NCBI RefSeq assembly: GCF_000971135.1
Contig: NZ_BBLW01000004.1
Coordinates: forward strand, 62,001 to 126,000
DNA: 64,000 nucleotides
From: Demequina phytophila
GTDB taxonomy: Bacteria; Actinomycetota; Actinomycetes; Actinomycetales; Demequinaceae
Direction: 5' to 3'
The position numbers were made by a program, and so were the translations under genes. The notes under the pieces were generated by a model that saw only the letters and a program-made list of their open reading frames with translations, made no database searches and was not told the origin of the DNA. Shown in pieces: positions 27,974 to 35,961 of this stretch. Position 1 is the first letter of the stretch, and every line of letters starts with the position of its first letter.

Positions 27974-28218
27974 CCAGGCGCCGCGCGTGGGCGCTCGCCA
28001 CCGGCCTCGCCGGGTGGATCCTCGCGCTCGTCTTCGTCAAGGTGTCGCTCGCGTGGTCCGACAGCCTCCCCTACGACCCCGCCGCGGCCGAGCCCCGGTA
28101 CATCGTGCTGATCCTCATCACGGTCGCGATCGTGGCGTCCGGCACCGTGGCGGCAGCGCTGCTGTGGCGCCGGCCCCGGCCGCGGCGCGACCCGCACGAC
28201 CCGGGACACGCTTCCTGA
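27970..28218 (+). CDS. Small two-TM membrane protein
   Basis: About 82 aa. Two hydrophobic helices (residues about 7-26 and 45-66) joined by an acidic, Pro/Asp-rich loop, with an Arg/Pro-rich cytoplasmic tail. GTG start overlapping the upstream stop (GTGA). Function unknown; probably works with the helical protein encoded just before it. Confidence 0.6.
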   Translation: MTRRRAWALATGLAGWILALVFVKVSLAWSDSLPYDPAAAEPRYIVLILITVAIVASGTVAAALLWRRPRPRRDPHDPGHAS

Positions 28219-28272
28219 CACACGACGGGCCGGACGCGCGGCGACCGCCCTGCGTCGGCACGGTGGAACCCG

Positions 28273-29148
28273 TCAGGCCGGCGTCCCCGACGGCTCCGAG
28301 GCGGGCTCGCCCAGGCCGTACTCCTTGAACCGGTCGACCCGCCCACGGATGAACCAGACCAGCAGGATGCCGAGGATCATCACCACGTAGTTCGCGAGGG
28401 CCGCGATCGACGCGAGGCCCCCGCTCGCGGCGGCATCCGTCTGCACGTCGATGCCGCCCGAGAGCAGCATGCCCGACGGGTCGGTGGTGGCGTGCAGGAG
28501 CATCGGCCAGACCAGGCTCCGCGTGACGCGCAGCGTGAAGTACATCGCGATCCCGAAGAAGAACGTGTACACCACGGTGACCAGCACCGTCGGGATGTCC
28601 ATCGAGAACGCGTTGCCCAGGTGCATCGAGGCGAACACCAGCGAGGACAGCACGGCGACCCAGATCTCGCGGTAGCCGGCCCGGCGCAGCAGGTTGACCG
28701 CGAATCCGCGCGTCGCGAGCTCCTCCGCGAAGCCGACCAGGAGCCCCAGCACCAGGATCATCACCACGGATCCCACCGCGAAGCCGGCGTAGTCCGCCGC
28801 CACGAACCGCATGATGTTCCACACGAGCACGCCGAGCACCGGCACCCACATCCACCAGCTGCGGCTGAGGTTCGTGGGCTGGCGCAGCATCTGCCGCCAC
28901 CACCCGAGCCGCGCGGCAAGGACCGCCAGGATGATGCCGTTGACCAGGATCGACAGGCAGGCGCCGAGGAAGATCGACAGGGGATCCGAGAGCAGGTTGT
29001 CGGCATCGATGAGGTCGCCGAGGACCGTCGCGACCAGGTAGCCGATCGCCGTGTTGATGGCGACGTAGCCGACGCCGATCAGCACCGCCTTCCAGAATCC
29101 TCCGCGATCCCAGAAGCCGTGGCGGGTCGAGGCATGCATCTCGGTCAT
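28273..29148 (-). CDS. CPBP-family intramembrane metalloprotease
   Basis: 291 aa, about eight membrane segments. The CPBP (CAAX protease/bacteriocin-processing, Abi) motifs are present: EE with Arg near 142-147 (AEELATRG), a membrane histidine in [10 protein letters not shown], and a further His in [10 protein letters not shown]. Bacterial members cleave membrane proteins or give bacteriocin self-immunity; the substrate is unknown. It is convergent with the small genes upstream in the window. GTTGCACC-region DNA before it holds only a weak promoter. Confidence 0.85.
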   Translation of the reverse strand: MTEMHASTRHGFWDRGGFWKAVLIGVGYVAINTAIGYLVATVLGDLIDADNLLSDPLSIFLGACLSILVNGIILAVLAARLGWWRQMLRQPTNLSRSWWMWVPVLGVLVWNIMRFVAADYAGFAVGSVVMILVLGLLVGFAEELATRGFAVNLLRRAGYREIWVAVLSSLVFASMHLGNAFSMDIPTVLVTVVYTFFFGIAMYFTLRVTRSLVWPMLLHATTDPSGMLLSGGIDVQTDAAASGGLASIAALANYVVMILGILLVWFIRGRVDRFKEYGLGEPASEPSGTPA

Positions 29149-29260
29149 GGGGGACTCCGATCCGAAGGATGGTGCGACGTTGCACCTGGAAACTATCGGA
29201 ACCCCGCCCCGAGGGCGAGCAGGCGCACCCAGGTCCTGGGCGCATCGTCTCCCACGGGAC

Positions 29261-29266
29261 TAGCCT
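29261..29266 (+). promoter_or_regulatory. -10 element, leaderless promoter of pgi
   Basis: TAGCCT lies 7 nt before the GTG start at 29274, the same layout as upstream of the GT2 gene. Confidence 0.5.
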
Positions 29267-29273
29267 GGCAACC

Positions 29274-30953
29274 GTGACTGCACCCATCGATCCCACCGCC
29301 ACCTCCGCCTGGGCCGAGCTGGCCGCCCTTCAGGACTCCTTCACCCCCGACCTCCGCGGCTGGTTCGCCGCCGACGCGGGCCGCGTGGAGCGCTACTCCC
29401 TCCCGCTGGCCGACCTGCACGTCGACCTGTCCAAGAACCTCGTGACCGACGAGATCCTCGCGTCGCTGGTGAAGCTCGCCGAGGAGACCGGCGTCGCGGA
29501 CCGCTACGCCGCGATGCTCGCCGGTGACCACATCAACACCACCGAGGACCGCGCCGTGCTCCACACCGCGCTGCGCCGCCCGTCCGGCACGCAGCCGGCG
29601 CTCGTGGTCGACGGCCAGGACGTGGACGGCGACGTCCAGGAGGTCCTCGCGCGCATCGACGAGTTCGCCGAGCGCGTCCGCTCCGGCGGCTGGAAGGGCA
29701 TCACCGGCAAGGCGGTGACGCACATCGTCAACATCGGCATCGGCGGCTCGGACCTGGGCCCCGTCATGGTCTACGAGGCGCTCGAGCCGTACGCGACGGC
29801 CGGCATCGAGGCGCGGTTCGTCTCCAACATCGACCCGACGGACATGGGCCAGAAGGTCAAGGGCCTCGACCCCGAGACCACCCTGTTCATCGTGGCGTCG
29901 AAGACCTTCACCACCCTCGAGACGCTCACCAACGCGCGCCTCGCCCGCGACTGGCTGTGGACCGAGCTCGAGAAGGCCGGCGTCATCACGGCCGACGACG
30001 CGCAGCGCACCAACGCCGTCGCCCACCACTTCGTCGCCGTGTCCACGGCGCTCGACAAGGTCGCGGCGTTCGGCATCGACCCCGCCAACGCGTTCGGGTT
30101 CTGGGACTGGGTGGGGGGCCGCTACTCGGTCGACTCGGCGATCGGCCTGTCGCTCGCGATCGCGCTGGGCCCCGACGCCTTCCGCGAGCTGCTCGCCGGC
30201 TTCCATGCCGTCGACCGCCACGTCGCCGAGACGCCGCTCGAGAAGAACGTGCCCGTCCTCATGGGCCTGCTCAACGTCTGGTACTGCAACTTCCTCGGCT
30301 CGCAGTCGCACGCCGTGCTGCCCTACGCGCAGCAGCTGCACCGCTTCCCCGCGTACCTCCAGCAGCTCACCATGGAGTCCAACGGCAAGTCGGTGCGCTG
30401 GGACGGCACGCCCGTCACCACCGACACCGGCGAGATCTTCTGGGGCGAGCCCGGCACCAACGGCCAGCACGCGTTCTACCAGCTGATCCACCAGGGCACG
30501 CGCCTGATCCCCGCGGACTTCATCGCGGTGGTCAACCCGGCGTACCCGCTCGAGGACGGCGGCCAGGACGTCCACGCGCTGTTCCTCGCGAACTTCCTCG
30601 CGCAGACCAAGGCGCTCGCGTTCGGCAAGACCGCCGAGGAGGTCGAGGCCGAGGGCACCACCGGCGCCCTCGTGGCCGCGCGCACGTTCGCCGGCAACAA
30701 GCCGACGACGTCGATCTTCGCCCCGTCGCTCACGCCGGCGGTGGTGGGTCAGCTCATCGCGCTCTACGAGCACATCACCTTCACCCAGGGCATCGTGTGG
30801 GGCATCAACAGCTTCGACCAGTGGGGCGTCGAGCTGGGCAAGAAGCTCGCCCTGGAGATCGCTCCCGCGATCGAGGGGGACGATGCGGCGCTCGCCGCGC
30901 AGGACGCGTCCACCCAGGCGCTCATCGCCTACTACCGGGCGAATCGCGCGTAG
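29274..30953 (+). CDS. pgi: Glucose-6-phosphate isomerase
   Basis: About 559 aa. Pgi interconverts glucose 6-phosphate and fructose 6-phosphate in the cytosol. Signatures: [54 protein letters not shown], the catalytic Glu in [13 protein letters not shown] and the C-terminal [11 protein letters not shown]. The length is normal. I used the GTG that begins the Pgi-like sequence behind the -10 box. A GGACGATGC word codes for GDDA in the variable C-terminal tail. It ends in a strong hairpin. Confidence 0.97.
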   Translation: MTAPIDPTATSAWAELAALQDSFTPDLRGWFAADAGRVERYSLPLADLHVDLSKNLVTDEILASLVKLAEETGVADRYAAMLAGDHINTTEDRAVLHTALRRPSGTQPALVVDGQDVDGDVQEVLARIDEFAERVRSGGWKGITGKAVTHIVNIGIGGSDLGPVMVYEALEPYATAGIEARFVSNIDPTDMGQKVKGLDPETTLFIVASKTFTTLETLTNARLARDWLWTELEKAGVITADDAQRTNAVAHHFVAVSTALDKVAAFGIDPANAFGFWDWVGGRYSVDSAIGLSLAIALGPDAFRELLAGFHAVDRHVAETPLEKNVPVLMGLLNVWYCNFLGSQSHAVLPYAQQLHRFPAYLQQLTMESNGKSVRWDGTPVTTDTGEIFWGEPGTNGQHAFYQLIHQGTRLIPADFIAVVNPAYPLEDGGQDVHALFLANFLAQTKALAFGKTAEEVEAEGTTGALVAARTFAGNKPTTSIFAPSLTPAVVGQLIALYEHITFTQGIVWGINSFDQWGVELGKKLALEIAPAIEGDDAALAAQDASTQALIAYYRANRA

Positions 30954-30985
30954 TACACGCACCATCCTCGCGCTTTCGCGCTGAG

Positions 30986-31015
30986 CGGGGTCGGGCCCTC
31001 ACGGGCCCGACCCCG
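30986..31015. terminator. Bidirectional hairpin terminator after pgi
   Basis: Perfect 13-bp stem (CGGGGTCGGGCCC) with a 4-nt loop, followed by TT. It lies between the convergent pgi and Xre genes and can serve both. Confidence 0.85.
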
Positions 31016-31023
31016 TTCGCGTC

Positions 31024-31236
31024 TCAGGCGTCTTCGGGCTCCCACCGCAGGATGTCGCCGGGCTGGCAGTCGAGCACCTCGCAGATCCGCTCAAGCGTGG
31101 TGAAGCGGATCGCCTTGGCGCGGCCGTTCTTGAGCACCGCGACGTTGGCGGGCGACAGGCCCACCCGGCTCGCGAACGTGCCCACGGGCATCTTGCGCCG
31201 GGCGAGCATCACGTCGAGATCGACGACGATCGGCAT
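31024..31236 (-). CDS. Small XRE-family (Cro/CI) HTH regulator
   Basis: 70 aa, essentially only a helix-turn-helix: LDVMLARRKMPVGTFASRVGLSP, then LKNGRAKAIRFTTLERICEVL and CQPGDILRWEPE. It belongs to the short HTH type that always follows a DUF2975 membrane protein gene. Its ATG shares a base with that gene's stop (TGATG). It probably represses its own operon through the palindrome at 31711. Confidence 0.88.
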   Translation of the reverse strand: MPIVVDLDVMLARRKMPVGTFASRVGLSPANVAVLKNGRAKAIRFTTLERICEVLDCQPGDILRWEPEDA

Positions 31237-31709
31237 CAGATCACCTCCGCGAGCTCCGCCCGGTCCGCGATGGCGGCGGCGAGGAGGCCGCGCATCGCGA
31301 CGGTGAGCAGGACGAACGTGCCGCCGATCACCATGGCGGCGAACCCGGCGAGCACGATGCCCGGGCCGCCCCCCTCGGTCATGAGCAGGTGCCCCGCGGT
31401 GAGCGCGCAGATCCCCGCAGCCGCTCCCCCGCACGCCGCCATCGCGTCGACCCAGCGCAGCGCACGCGGGGTGAAGATCCGCGCGTCGCCGATCAGGGTC
31501 AGCAGCGCCCAGACGCAGACGATCCCGGCCTGCAGGCACGCGATCGCGGCGATCCCGGCGATCGAGTACGGCACCACCAGGTGCTCGACCTCGGGGAAGA
31601 CGTCGCCCTGCTCTCGCGCGACCACGGGCACCAGGAGCTGGCCGAGGAAGGCACCCGCGAACACGAGCACGAGCAGGAAGCGGAGCCACGTGATCACGGC
31701 GCTGGTCAT
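31236..31709 (-). CDS. DUF2975-like four-TM membrane protein
   Basis: 157 aa, four hydrophobic helices (about 7-25, 45-70, 84-105, 115-140), no enzymatic motifs. Topology, size and the directly following small Xre regulator fit the DUF2975/YoaS group. The function of these pairs is unknown; a role in sensing membrane state has been suggested by their coupling to the regulator. The palindrome TCTCGATAATCGAGA touches its start codon. Confidence 0.75.
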   Translation of the reverse strand: MTSAVITWLRFLLVLVFAGAFLGQLLVPVVAREQGDVFPEVEHLVVPYSIAGIAAIACLQAGIVCVWALLTLIGDARIFTPRALRWVDAMAACGGAAAGICALTAGHLLMTEGGGPGIVLAGFAAMVIGGTFVLLTVAMRGLLAAAIADRAELAEVI

Positions 31710-31710
31710 G

Positions 31711-31725
31711 TCTCGATAATCGAGA
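31711..31725 (-). promoter_or_regulatory. 15-bp perfect palindrome at the DUF2975/Xre start
   Basis: TCTCGAT-A-ATCGAGA ends 1 bp before the ATG. It probably overlaps the -10 and transcription start of a leaderless transcript, so binding of the small Xre protein would block transcription. The regulator assignment is inferred. Confidence 0.6.
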
Positions 31726-31754
31726 GATTTCTGGCGAATGTCAACAAAGAAGCG

Positions 31755-31782
31755 CCGGATCCCGTCTCGAGACGGGGTCCGG
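31755..31782 (-). terminator. Terminator of the DsbA-family gene
   Basis: 12-bp stem (one G-T pair) with a TCGA loop. On the minus strand the hairpin is followed by CGCTTCTTTG, a T-rich run. It lies 30 bp past the stop at 31812. Confidence 0.75.
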
Positions 31783-31811
31783 GGCCGTGGGTTGAGCCCG
31801 AGGCCGAGGGG

Positions 31812-32471
31812 TCAGGCGACGGGTGCGGCGTCGGCGTCCCGAGCCTCGCGCGCCTTGGCGAGCGCCATCGCGAAGGTCTCGGTGGGCTGAGCGCCCGAGA
31901 TCGCGAACCTGTTGTCGAACACGAAGAACGGCACCCCGTTGGCGCCGTAGGCCGCGGCCTGCGCGACGTCGGCCGCCACGGCGTCCTCGAACTCGTCGGA
32001 GGACAGCACGCGGCGCACATCCGCCTCGGGCAGCCCGGACTCGACCGCGAGACGCACCAGCGTCTCCGCGTCGTCCATGAGCGCACCCTCGGTGAACTGC
32101 GCCTTCATCAGGCGGTCCTTGAGGACCGGCCCGAGGTCGAGCGCGTGCGCGAGGTGCAGCAGGCGGTGGGCGTCGCGGGTGTTCGCCGTCATGTACTGGT
32201 CGAAGCGGTACTCGATGCCCGCCTCCGCGCCCAGCGTCTCGAGCCGCACGTTCATCTCGGCGATCCGGTCGGGCGTGGTGTTGAACTTCTCCGCGAGCGC
32301 CTCCGAGTGCGGGCGGTTCGCGCCCTTCTGGGCGCTCGGGTCCAACTGGAAGCTGCGGTAGCGGATGGCCACGTCCTCACCCGAGGCGGCCACGGCCTCC
32401 TCGAGGCGCTTCTTGCCCAGGTAGCACCACGGGCAGGCGATGTCGGACCAGATGTCGATCTCGATAGTCAT
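31812..32471 (-). CDS. DsbA-family oxidoreductase (FrnE-like)
   Basis: About 219 aa. Thioredoxin fold with an inserted helical domain: N-terminal IDIWSDIACPWCYLGKKRLE with CPWC at 13-16, and the cis-Pro segment GVPFFVFDNRFAISGAQP. FrnE-type proteins are cytosolic 2-hydroxychromene-isomerase-like disulfide oxidoreductases linked to redox stress. There is no signal peptide. ATG chosen over a longer upstream frame; TACGTT lies 8 nt upstream, suggesting a leaderless or very short leader. Confidence 0.9.
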   Translation of the reverse strand: MTIEIDIWSDIACPWCYLGKKRLEEAVAASGEDVAIRYRSFQLDPSAQKGANRPHSEALAEKFNTTPDRIAEMNVRLETLGAEAGIEYRFDQYMTANTRDAHRLLHLAHALDLGPVLKDRLMKAQFTEGALMDDAETLVRLAVESGLPEADVRRVLSSDEFEDAVAADVAQAAAYGANGVPFFVFDNRFAISGAQPTETFAMALAKAREARDADAAPVA

Positions 32472-32512
32472 GCCGCCACAACGTACAGGACCTCGCGCTG
32501 ATTCCTGACACG

Positions 32513-32830
32513 TCAACTACCCCGGTAGGTCGAGTACCCGAACGGGCTGAGCAGGAGCGGCACGTGGTAGTGCGGGTCCCCGTCGATGCCGAAAGCGATC
32601 CGCACCTCGGGGTAGAACGTCGCGATCCCGCGGTCCGCGAACCACTCCCCCGTGGCGAACACCAGCTGGTACGTGCCCGGCTGCAGCCGATCTGGCCCGA
32701 CCGCGACGCGCCCGTCGGCGTCCGTCACACCGGTCCCGAGCTCCTCCGTGCCGTGCAGCAGCCGCACGTGCACGCCGGCCGCGGGCCTCCCGTGCACGGA
32801 GTCCAGCACGTGCGTGGTGACGTGGCTCAT
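32513..32830 (-). CDS. 5-hydroxyisourate hydrolase (transthyretin-related)
   Basis: 105 aa, the normal size. N-terminal HVLDSVHGRPAAGVHVRL and the diagnostic C-terminal tetrapeptide YRGS are present, with HYHVPLLLSPFGYSTYRGS closing the active site. It hydrolyses 5-hydroxyisourate from uricase to OHCU. Its ATG overlaps the OHCU decarboxylase stop by 4 bp (ATGA), so both enzymes are produced together. Often named uraH or pucM. Confidence 0.96.
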   Translation of the reverse strand: MSHVTTHVLDSVHGRPAAGVHVRLLHGTEELGTGVTDADGRVAVGPDRLQPGTYQLVFATGEWFADRGIATFYPEVRIAFGIDGDPHYHVPLLLSPFGYSTYRGS

Positions 32831-33300
32831 GCCGCCTCCCCGTAGGTCGCGCGCAGCCTCAGCAGCGCGATCCCGCGCAGCTGGTCCGCCACCTCGGCGA
32901 GCTCGGCAACCTCGTCGTTCTCGAGCCTACGCTCGATCTCCCCCACGATCTCCTCGCGCGAGCGCCCCGCCGCGCGGATGAGGAACACGCGCCCGAAGCG
33001 CTCCTCGTACGCCGCGTTGAGCGCCGCCAGGCGCGCGGCCAGCGCCGCGTCCCCCGACGCCGAGGCGGACTGCTCGTCGCGCGAGAACCGGGCCTCCGCA
33101 TCGTCCCCCTGCCGGTGCTCGCCGATCCGGGGGTGCGCTTCAAGCGCCTCCTCGATCTCGCCGGGCGTGAGCGGCGTGCCCGCGGACACCGCGGCGCGCT
33201 CGAGCTCGAGCAGCGACGGGTACGCGCGGGACGCGACGGATTCGGCCCAGCGGGCCACGTTGAGGCATGCGAGAAGGTCCTCTCGCCGGGGCTCGATCAT
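32827..33300 (-). CDS. OHCU decarboxylase
   Basis: 157 aa, all-helical. The catalytic HPRIG lies at 56-60, and NAAYEERFGRVFLIRAAGRS with EEIVGEIERRL are family signatures. It decarboxylates OHCU stereospecifically to S-allantoin. GGAGGAA precedes the ATG. It is the first of a two-gene operon with HIU hydrolase and is divergent from the MocA-like gene, 23 bp away. A GGACGATGC word follows the HPRIG motif in a variable loop. Often named uraD. Confidence 0.95.
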   Translation of the reverse strand: MIEPRREDLLACLNVARWAESVASRAYPSLLELERAAVSAGTPLTPGEIEEALEAHPRIGEHRQGDDAEARFSRDEQSASASGDAALAARLAALNAAYEERFGRVFLIRAAGRSREEIVGEIERRLENDEVAELAEVADQLRGIALLRLRATYGEAA

Positions 33301-33310
33301 GGTTCCTCCC

Positions 33311-33316
33311 TAGGAT
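33311..33316 (+). promoter_or_regulatory. -10 element, leaderless promoter of the mocA-like gene
   Basis: TAGGAT, 7 nt, then the ATG at 33324. It sits within the 23-bp gap between divergent genes, so the promoter upstream sequence overlaps the OHCU decarboxylase start. Confidence 0.5.
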
Positions 33317-33323
33317 GAACAGC

Positions 33324-33884
33324 ATGGCAGACAGGCTGGTCGGCGTGGTGCTCGCGGCGGGGGCCGGCACGCGCTTCGGCGGACCGAAGGCCCTGGCACG
33401 GGACGATGCAGGGGCATGGCTCCCCCGCGCCTGCGGGCTTCTCGCGGGGGCGGGCTGCGACCCGGTGGTCGCGATCCTGGGCGCCGGGGCCGAGGACGCG
33501 CGGCACCTGCTGCCGCAGGGCGCGCATCCGGTCATCGCGGACGCGTGGGCGGAGGGGATCGGGGCCAGCGTGCGCGCGGCGGTCCTCGCGGCGCAGGCGG
33601 TGCATGCCGACGCGCTCCTCATCACGTTGGTCGACCTGCCAGGACTGCAGCCCGAGGCGGTCCAGCGCGTGGCCGCGCGCTGGACCGGCGACCCGTCGGT
33701 GCTGGCGCGGGCCGTCGACGGCGGCCTGCCGGGACACCCCGTGCTGATCGGCGGCGCGCACCTCGGCCGCCTCCTCGCGACCGTCGGCGGCGGGCGCGGC
33801 GCGGGCCACTACCTCGACGCGCACCACGCGGAGGAGATCGACTGCACCGGGCTGGGCGCGGCGGAGGACGTGGACGAGCGCTGA
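33324..33884 (+). CDS. Molybdenum cofactor cytidylyltransferase-like (MocA family)
   Basis: About 186 aa. NTP_transf_3 fold with GVVLAAGAGTRFGGPKAL (nucleotide loop and Lys), LLITLVDLPGL (metal-binding Asp) and a C-terminal GHPVLIGGAHLGRL. MocA converts Moco to the cytosine dinucleotide for xanthine oxidase-family enzymes. Proximity to xdh and XdhC supports this over MobA or a sugar nucleotidylyltransferase. A GGACGATGC word codes for RDDA near residue 27, in an insertion point of the fold. Confidence 0.8.
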   Translation: MADRLVGVVLAAGAGTRFGGPKALARDDAGAWLPRACGLLAGAGCDPVVAILGAGAEDARHLLPQGAHPVIADAWAEGIGASVRAAVLAAQAVHADALLITLVDLPGLQPEAVQRVAARWTGDPSVLARAVDGGLPGHPVLIGGAHLGRLLATVGGGRGAGHYLDAHHAEEIDCTGLGAAEDVDER

Positions 33885-33885
33885 G

Positions 33886-34728
33886 TCAGGCCTCGACGGT
33901 GCCGGCGATGGCCACGTGGGTGGCGCCGCCGATCCACAGCTCCCCGTCGGACGCGGTCACGAGGATGCGCCCGTCGCGGCCAAGCGCGGTGCCCTGGCGC
34001 GCCCGGTACGGCGCCTCAAGGCGACCGGTCGAGGTGAGCCACTGCGCGAGCGAGGCGTTGAGCGAGCCCGTGACCGGGTCTTCCCGCAACGCTCCGCCGT
34101 CGTGACAGAAGAACGCGCGCACCTCGAGCGCGAGGTCGGAGCCGGCGGGGTGGAGAGCGGCGACGCCGATGTCCCACCGTCCCGGGGGTGCCGCGGCGGG
34201 GCTCAGGGCGGCGACCGCCTCGGGCGAGTCCAGCAGCAGCCCCACCCAGCCCGGGCCGTTGTCCACCCAGGCCGCGTCGATCACCTCCCCTGGCGAGATG
34301 CCCAGGACCGCGCAGGCCTGGGCGACCGTCGCATCGTCCACCGGACCGGACCGGACGAGCGGGGGCGCGGCGAACGCGAGCGTGTCGTCCTCGCGACGCA
34401 GGGGCACCAGCCCCGCGCCGCACTCCTGCACGATCCGGCCGGGGTCGCGCGGCGTGCCGCCGGCGTCGAGCCACGCGCGGGCGGTGCCGAGCGTGGGGTG
34501 TCCGGCGAACGGCAGCTCGGTGGACAGCGAGAAGATCCGCACGCGGTAGTCGGCGTCGGGGGTGGTGGGCGGCAGCACGAAGGTGCACTCGGAGAGGTTG
34601 GTCCACTCCGAGATGCGGGTCATCTCGGCGTCCGTGAGGCCCTCCGCGTCGAGGACCACCGCGACGGGGTTCCCGGTGTACGGGGCGGAGCCGAACACAT
34701 CGACCTGGCGGAACGGGCGGGATGTCAT
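33886..34728 (-). CDS. PhzF-family isomerase/epimerase
   Basis: 280 aa. Two-lobed PhzF fold: RQVDVFGSAPYTGNPVAVVL, NLSECTFVLPP with the catalytic Glu at 47, LPFAGHPTLGTARAWL and the second-lobe DPVTGSLNASLAQWL. The phenazine enzyme isomerises DHHA, but most relatives have unknown substrates and no phenazine genes are seen here. TAGCGT 6 nt before the ATG suggests a leaderless message. It converges on the MocA-like gene, 1 bp apart. Confidence 0.9.
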   Translation of the reverse strand: MTSRPFRQVDVFGSAPYTGNPVAVVLDAEGLTDAEMTRISEWTNLSECTFVLPPTTPDADYRVRIFSLSTELPFAGHPTLGTARAWLDAGGTPRDPGRIVQECGAGLVPLRREDDTLAFAAPPLVRSGPVDDATVAQACAVLGISPGEVIDAAWVDNGPGWVGLLLDSPEAVAALSPAAAPPGRWDIGVAALHPAGSDLALEVRAFFCHDGGALREDPVTGSLNASLAQWLTSTGRLEAPYRARQGTALGRDGRILVTASDGELWIGGATHVAIAGTVEA

Positions 34729-34734
34729 GCCTCG

Positions 34735-34740
34735 ACGCTA
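34735..34740 (-). promoter_or_regulatory. -10 element, leaderless promoter of the phzF-like gene
   Basis: TAGCGT, 6 nt, ATG. The rest of the 34729-34866 gap shows no gene. Confidence 0.45.
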
Positions 34741-34866
34741 GCGCGGGCGCATGGGGCCGCGCGGGCCCCCGGTGGCGCCCGTGCGACGGTGCCAGTCGGG
34801 GCCGGTGCGGCCCCCTGACGACCGCCGTCGTGTGCGAGAGCGCGGCGATGCTCCCCGTTCCGCGGG

Positions 34867-35064
34867 CTACCCGCCTGCGCCGCCGTGGAGGGGCAGGTCG
34901 GCGACGGGGATAGGGACGAGCGCATCGTCGAGCAGGCGCGCCTCGCCCACGCGCCACGCGACGAACGCGGCGAGGGCGACGAGGATCACGAGCGCCACCA
35001 GGACGCCGCGACGCCACGCGGGGTGGCGGTGCGACGCGGGTGGGCGCCAGCCGAGGGCGACCAT
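34867..35064 (-). CDS. Small single-pass membrane protein under TetR-type control
   Basis: 65 aa. Basic N-terminus (SHRHPAWRRG), one membrane helix VLVALVILVALAAFVAWRVG, then an acidic segment ARLLDDALVPIP and a Gly-rich end. Third codon positions are almost all G or C, which supports coding. It starts 6 bp after a 16-codon reading frame with a strong ribosome site. It lies downstream of a promoter with two palindromic operators. I do not recognise a family. Confidence 0.5.
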   Translation of the reverse strand: MVALGWRPPASHRHPAWRRGVLVALVILVALAAFVAWRVGEARLLDDALVPIPVADLPLHGGAGG

Positions 35065-35070
35065 GGCCGT

Positions 35071-35121
35071 CTACCCGGCTCGGAAGATGCGCGCGCGGTA
35101 GCGCGCGGAGATGCGGTTCAT
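35071..35121 (-). CDS. Putative 16-aa leader peptide
   Basis: ATG with AGGAG 5 nt upstream, followed by 16 codons with GC-rich third positions (MNRISARYRARIFRAG) and TAG. The peptide is strongly basic. It lies between the operator-controlled promoter and the small membrane gene. It may couple translation of that gene or act as a small basic peptide. Chance cannot be excluded for such a short frame. Confidence 0.35.
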   Translation of the reverse strand: MNRISARYRARIFRAG

Positions 35122-35240
35122 GGCCGCTCCTGGGGGGACTCGCCCTGACGGGCGTGATCGGGGACCGCGCTCGCGCGCGTGGTGGCGTCGGCACGACGGT
35201 CGGCGTCGGCGGCGGCCTCCGCCCAATGGAGGCCGTGATC

Positions 35241-35290
35241 CGAGAGCATGACTCTCGCTGGAGTAATAGAGAGTCTAACTCTCAGGTCAA
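35241..35290 (-). promoter_or_regulatory. Promoter with two GAGAGNNNNACTCTC operators
   Basis: Minus-strand promoter TTGACC (35290-35285), 16 nt, TATTAC (35268-35263). Operator B, GAGAGTCTAACTCTC (35269-35283), exactly fills the spacer. Operator A, GAGAGCATGACTCTC (35242-35256), covers the expected transcription start. Their centres are 27 bp apart. The TetR gene ends 3 bp upstream of the -35 hexamer, so its product is the likely repressor. Confidence 0.7.
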
Positions 35291-35292
35291 TC

Positions 35293-35961
35293 TCAGGGAA
35301 GCGAGGAATCCCGCGTTCCGAAGCGGTGCGCCGGCACTTCGATGCTCTCGAGCTCGCGGTTGCGACCGATCCCGTCGCCGGGGACCAGGCCGCGGCGTCC
35401 GAGCGCCAGGTGACGCCTCCACACGAAGTCGGTGGCGGGCGTCGCGTCCGCCGCCAGCGTGCCCGTGGTCAACGCGAGCGTCGTAAGGTCCGACGCGAGC
35501 ACGTCGCGCTCGAGCAGGCCGGACTCCTGGGCCTCCGCGACGAGCTCTCGCAGCAGCACCAGCGTGCGCGGGTCGACGCCCCGCCCCGGACGCAGCCGCG
35601 AACCGCGGATCGCGAGCTGCGGGTACGACCGGTGCGCGGCGATCGCCCCGACCATGGTGGCGAAGAAGGCGTCGAGTCGCGCCGCGACGTCGCGATGCTC
35701 GGATTCGAGCGTCTCCCGCACCGCGTCCTCGACCCTGCCAGCGGCGACGTCGTAGAGCTCGACCACCAGATCGTCACGGTTCGCGAAGTGGCGGTACAGC
35801 GTCGCCTCACCCACCTCGGCGACCTGCGCGACCGCGCTCAGCGGCGCGTCGATGCCGGCGTCGTCGAAGACCGCGAACGCGGCCTCCAGCAGGCGGAGGT
35901 GGTTGACGCGGTAGTCGCCCCGCTCCGCGCGAGGACGACGCGCGGGAGCCGGGTCGGTCAT
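35293..35961 (-). CDS. TetR-family transcriptional regulator
   Basis: About 222 aa. N-terminal HTH: NHLRLLEAAFAVFDDAGID, PLSAVAQVAEVGEATLYRHFANRDDLV. A helical ligand-binding domain follows and the C-terminus (from RRHLALGRRGLVPGD) is weakly structured. It is the last gene of the formamidase-amidase-pucG-allC run; its ATG shares a base with the allantoate amidohydrolase stop (TGATG). Two palindromes directly downstream are its probable operators. Confidence 0.9.
   Translation of the reverse strand: MTDPAPARRPRAERGDYRVNHLRLLEAAFAVFDDAGIDAPLSAVAQVAEVGEATLYRHFANRDDLVVELYDVAAGRVEDAVRETLESEHRDVAARLDAFFATMVGAIAAHRSYPQLAIRGSRLRPGRGVDPRTLVLLRELVAEAQESGLLERDVLASDLTTLALTTGTLAADATPATDFVWRRHLALGRRGLVPGDGIGRNRELESIEVPAHRFGTRDSSLP

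Noticed and set aside
29242..29250. GCATCGTCT and similar one-mismatch versions of the 9-mer (also near 4430, 14603, 26068, 34922 and 47514)
   Set aside because: Not counted as copies: single-mismatch matches are expected more often by chance, and the exact set already makes the case.
34016..35194. 392-codon minus-strand frame overlapping phzF in another frame
   Set aside because: Arg/Pro-rich translation without family features; the phzF frame contains the full motif set.
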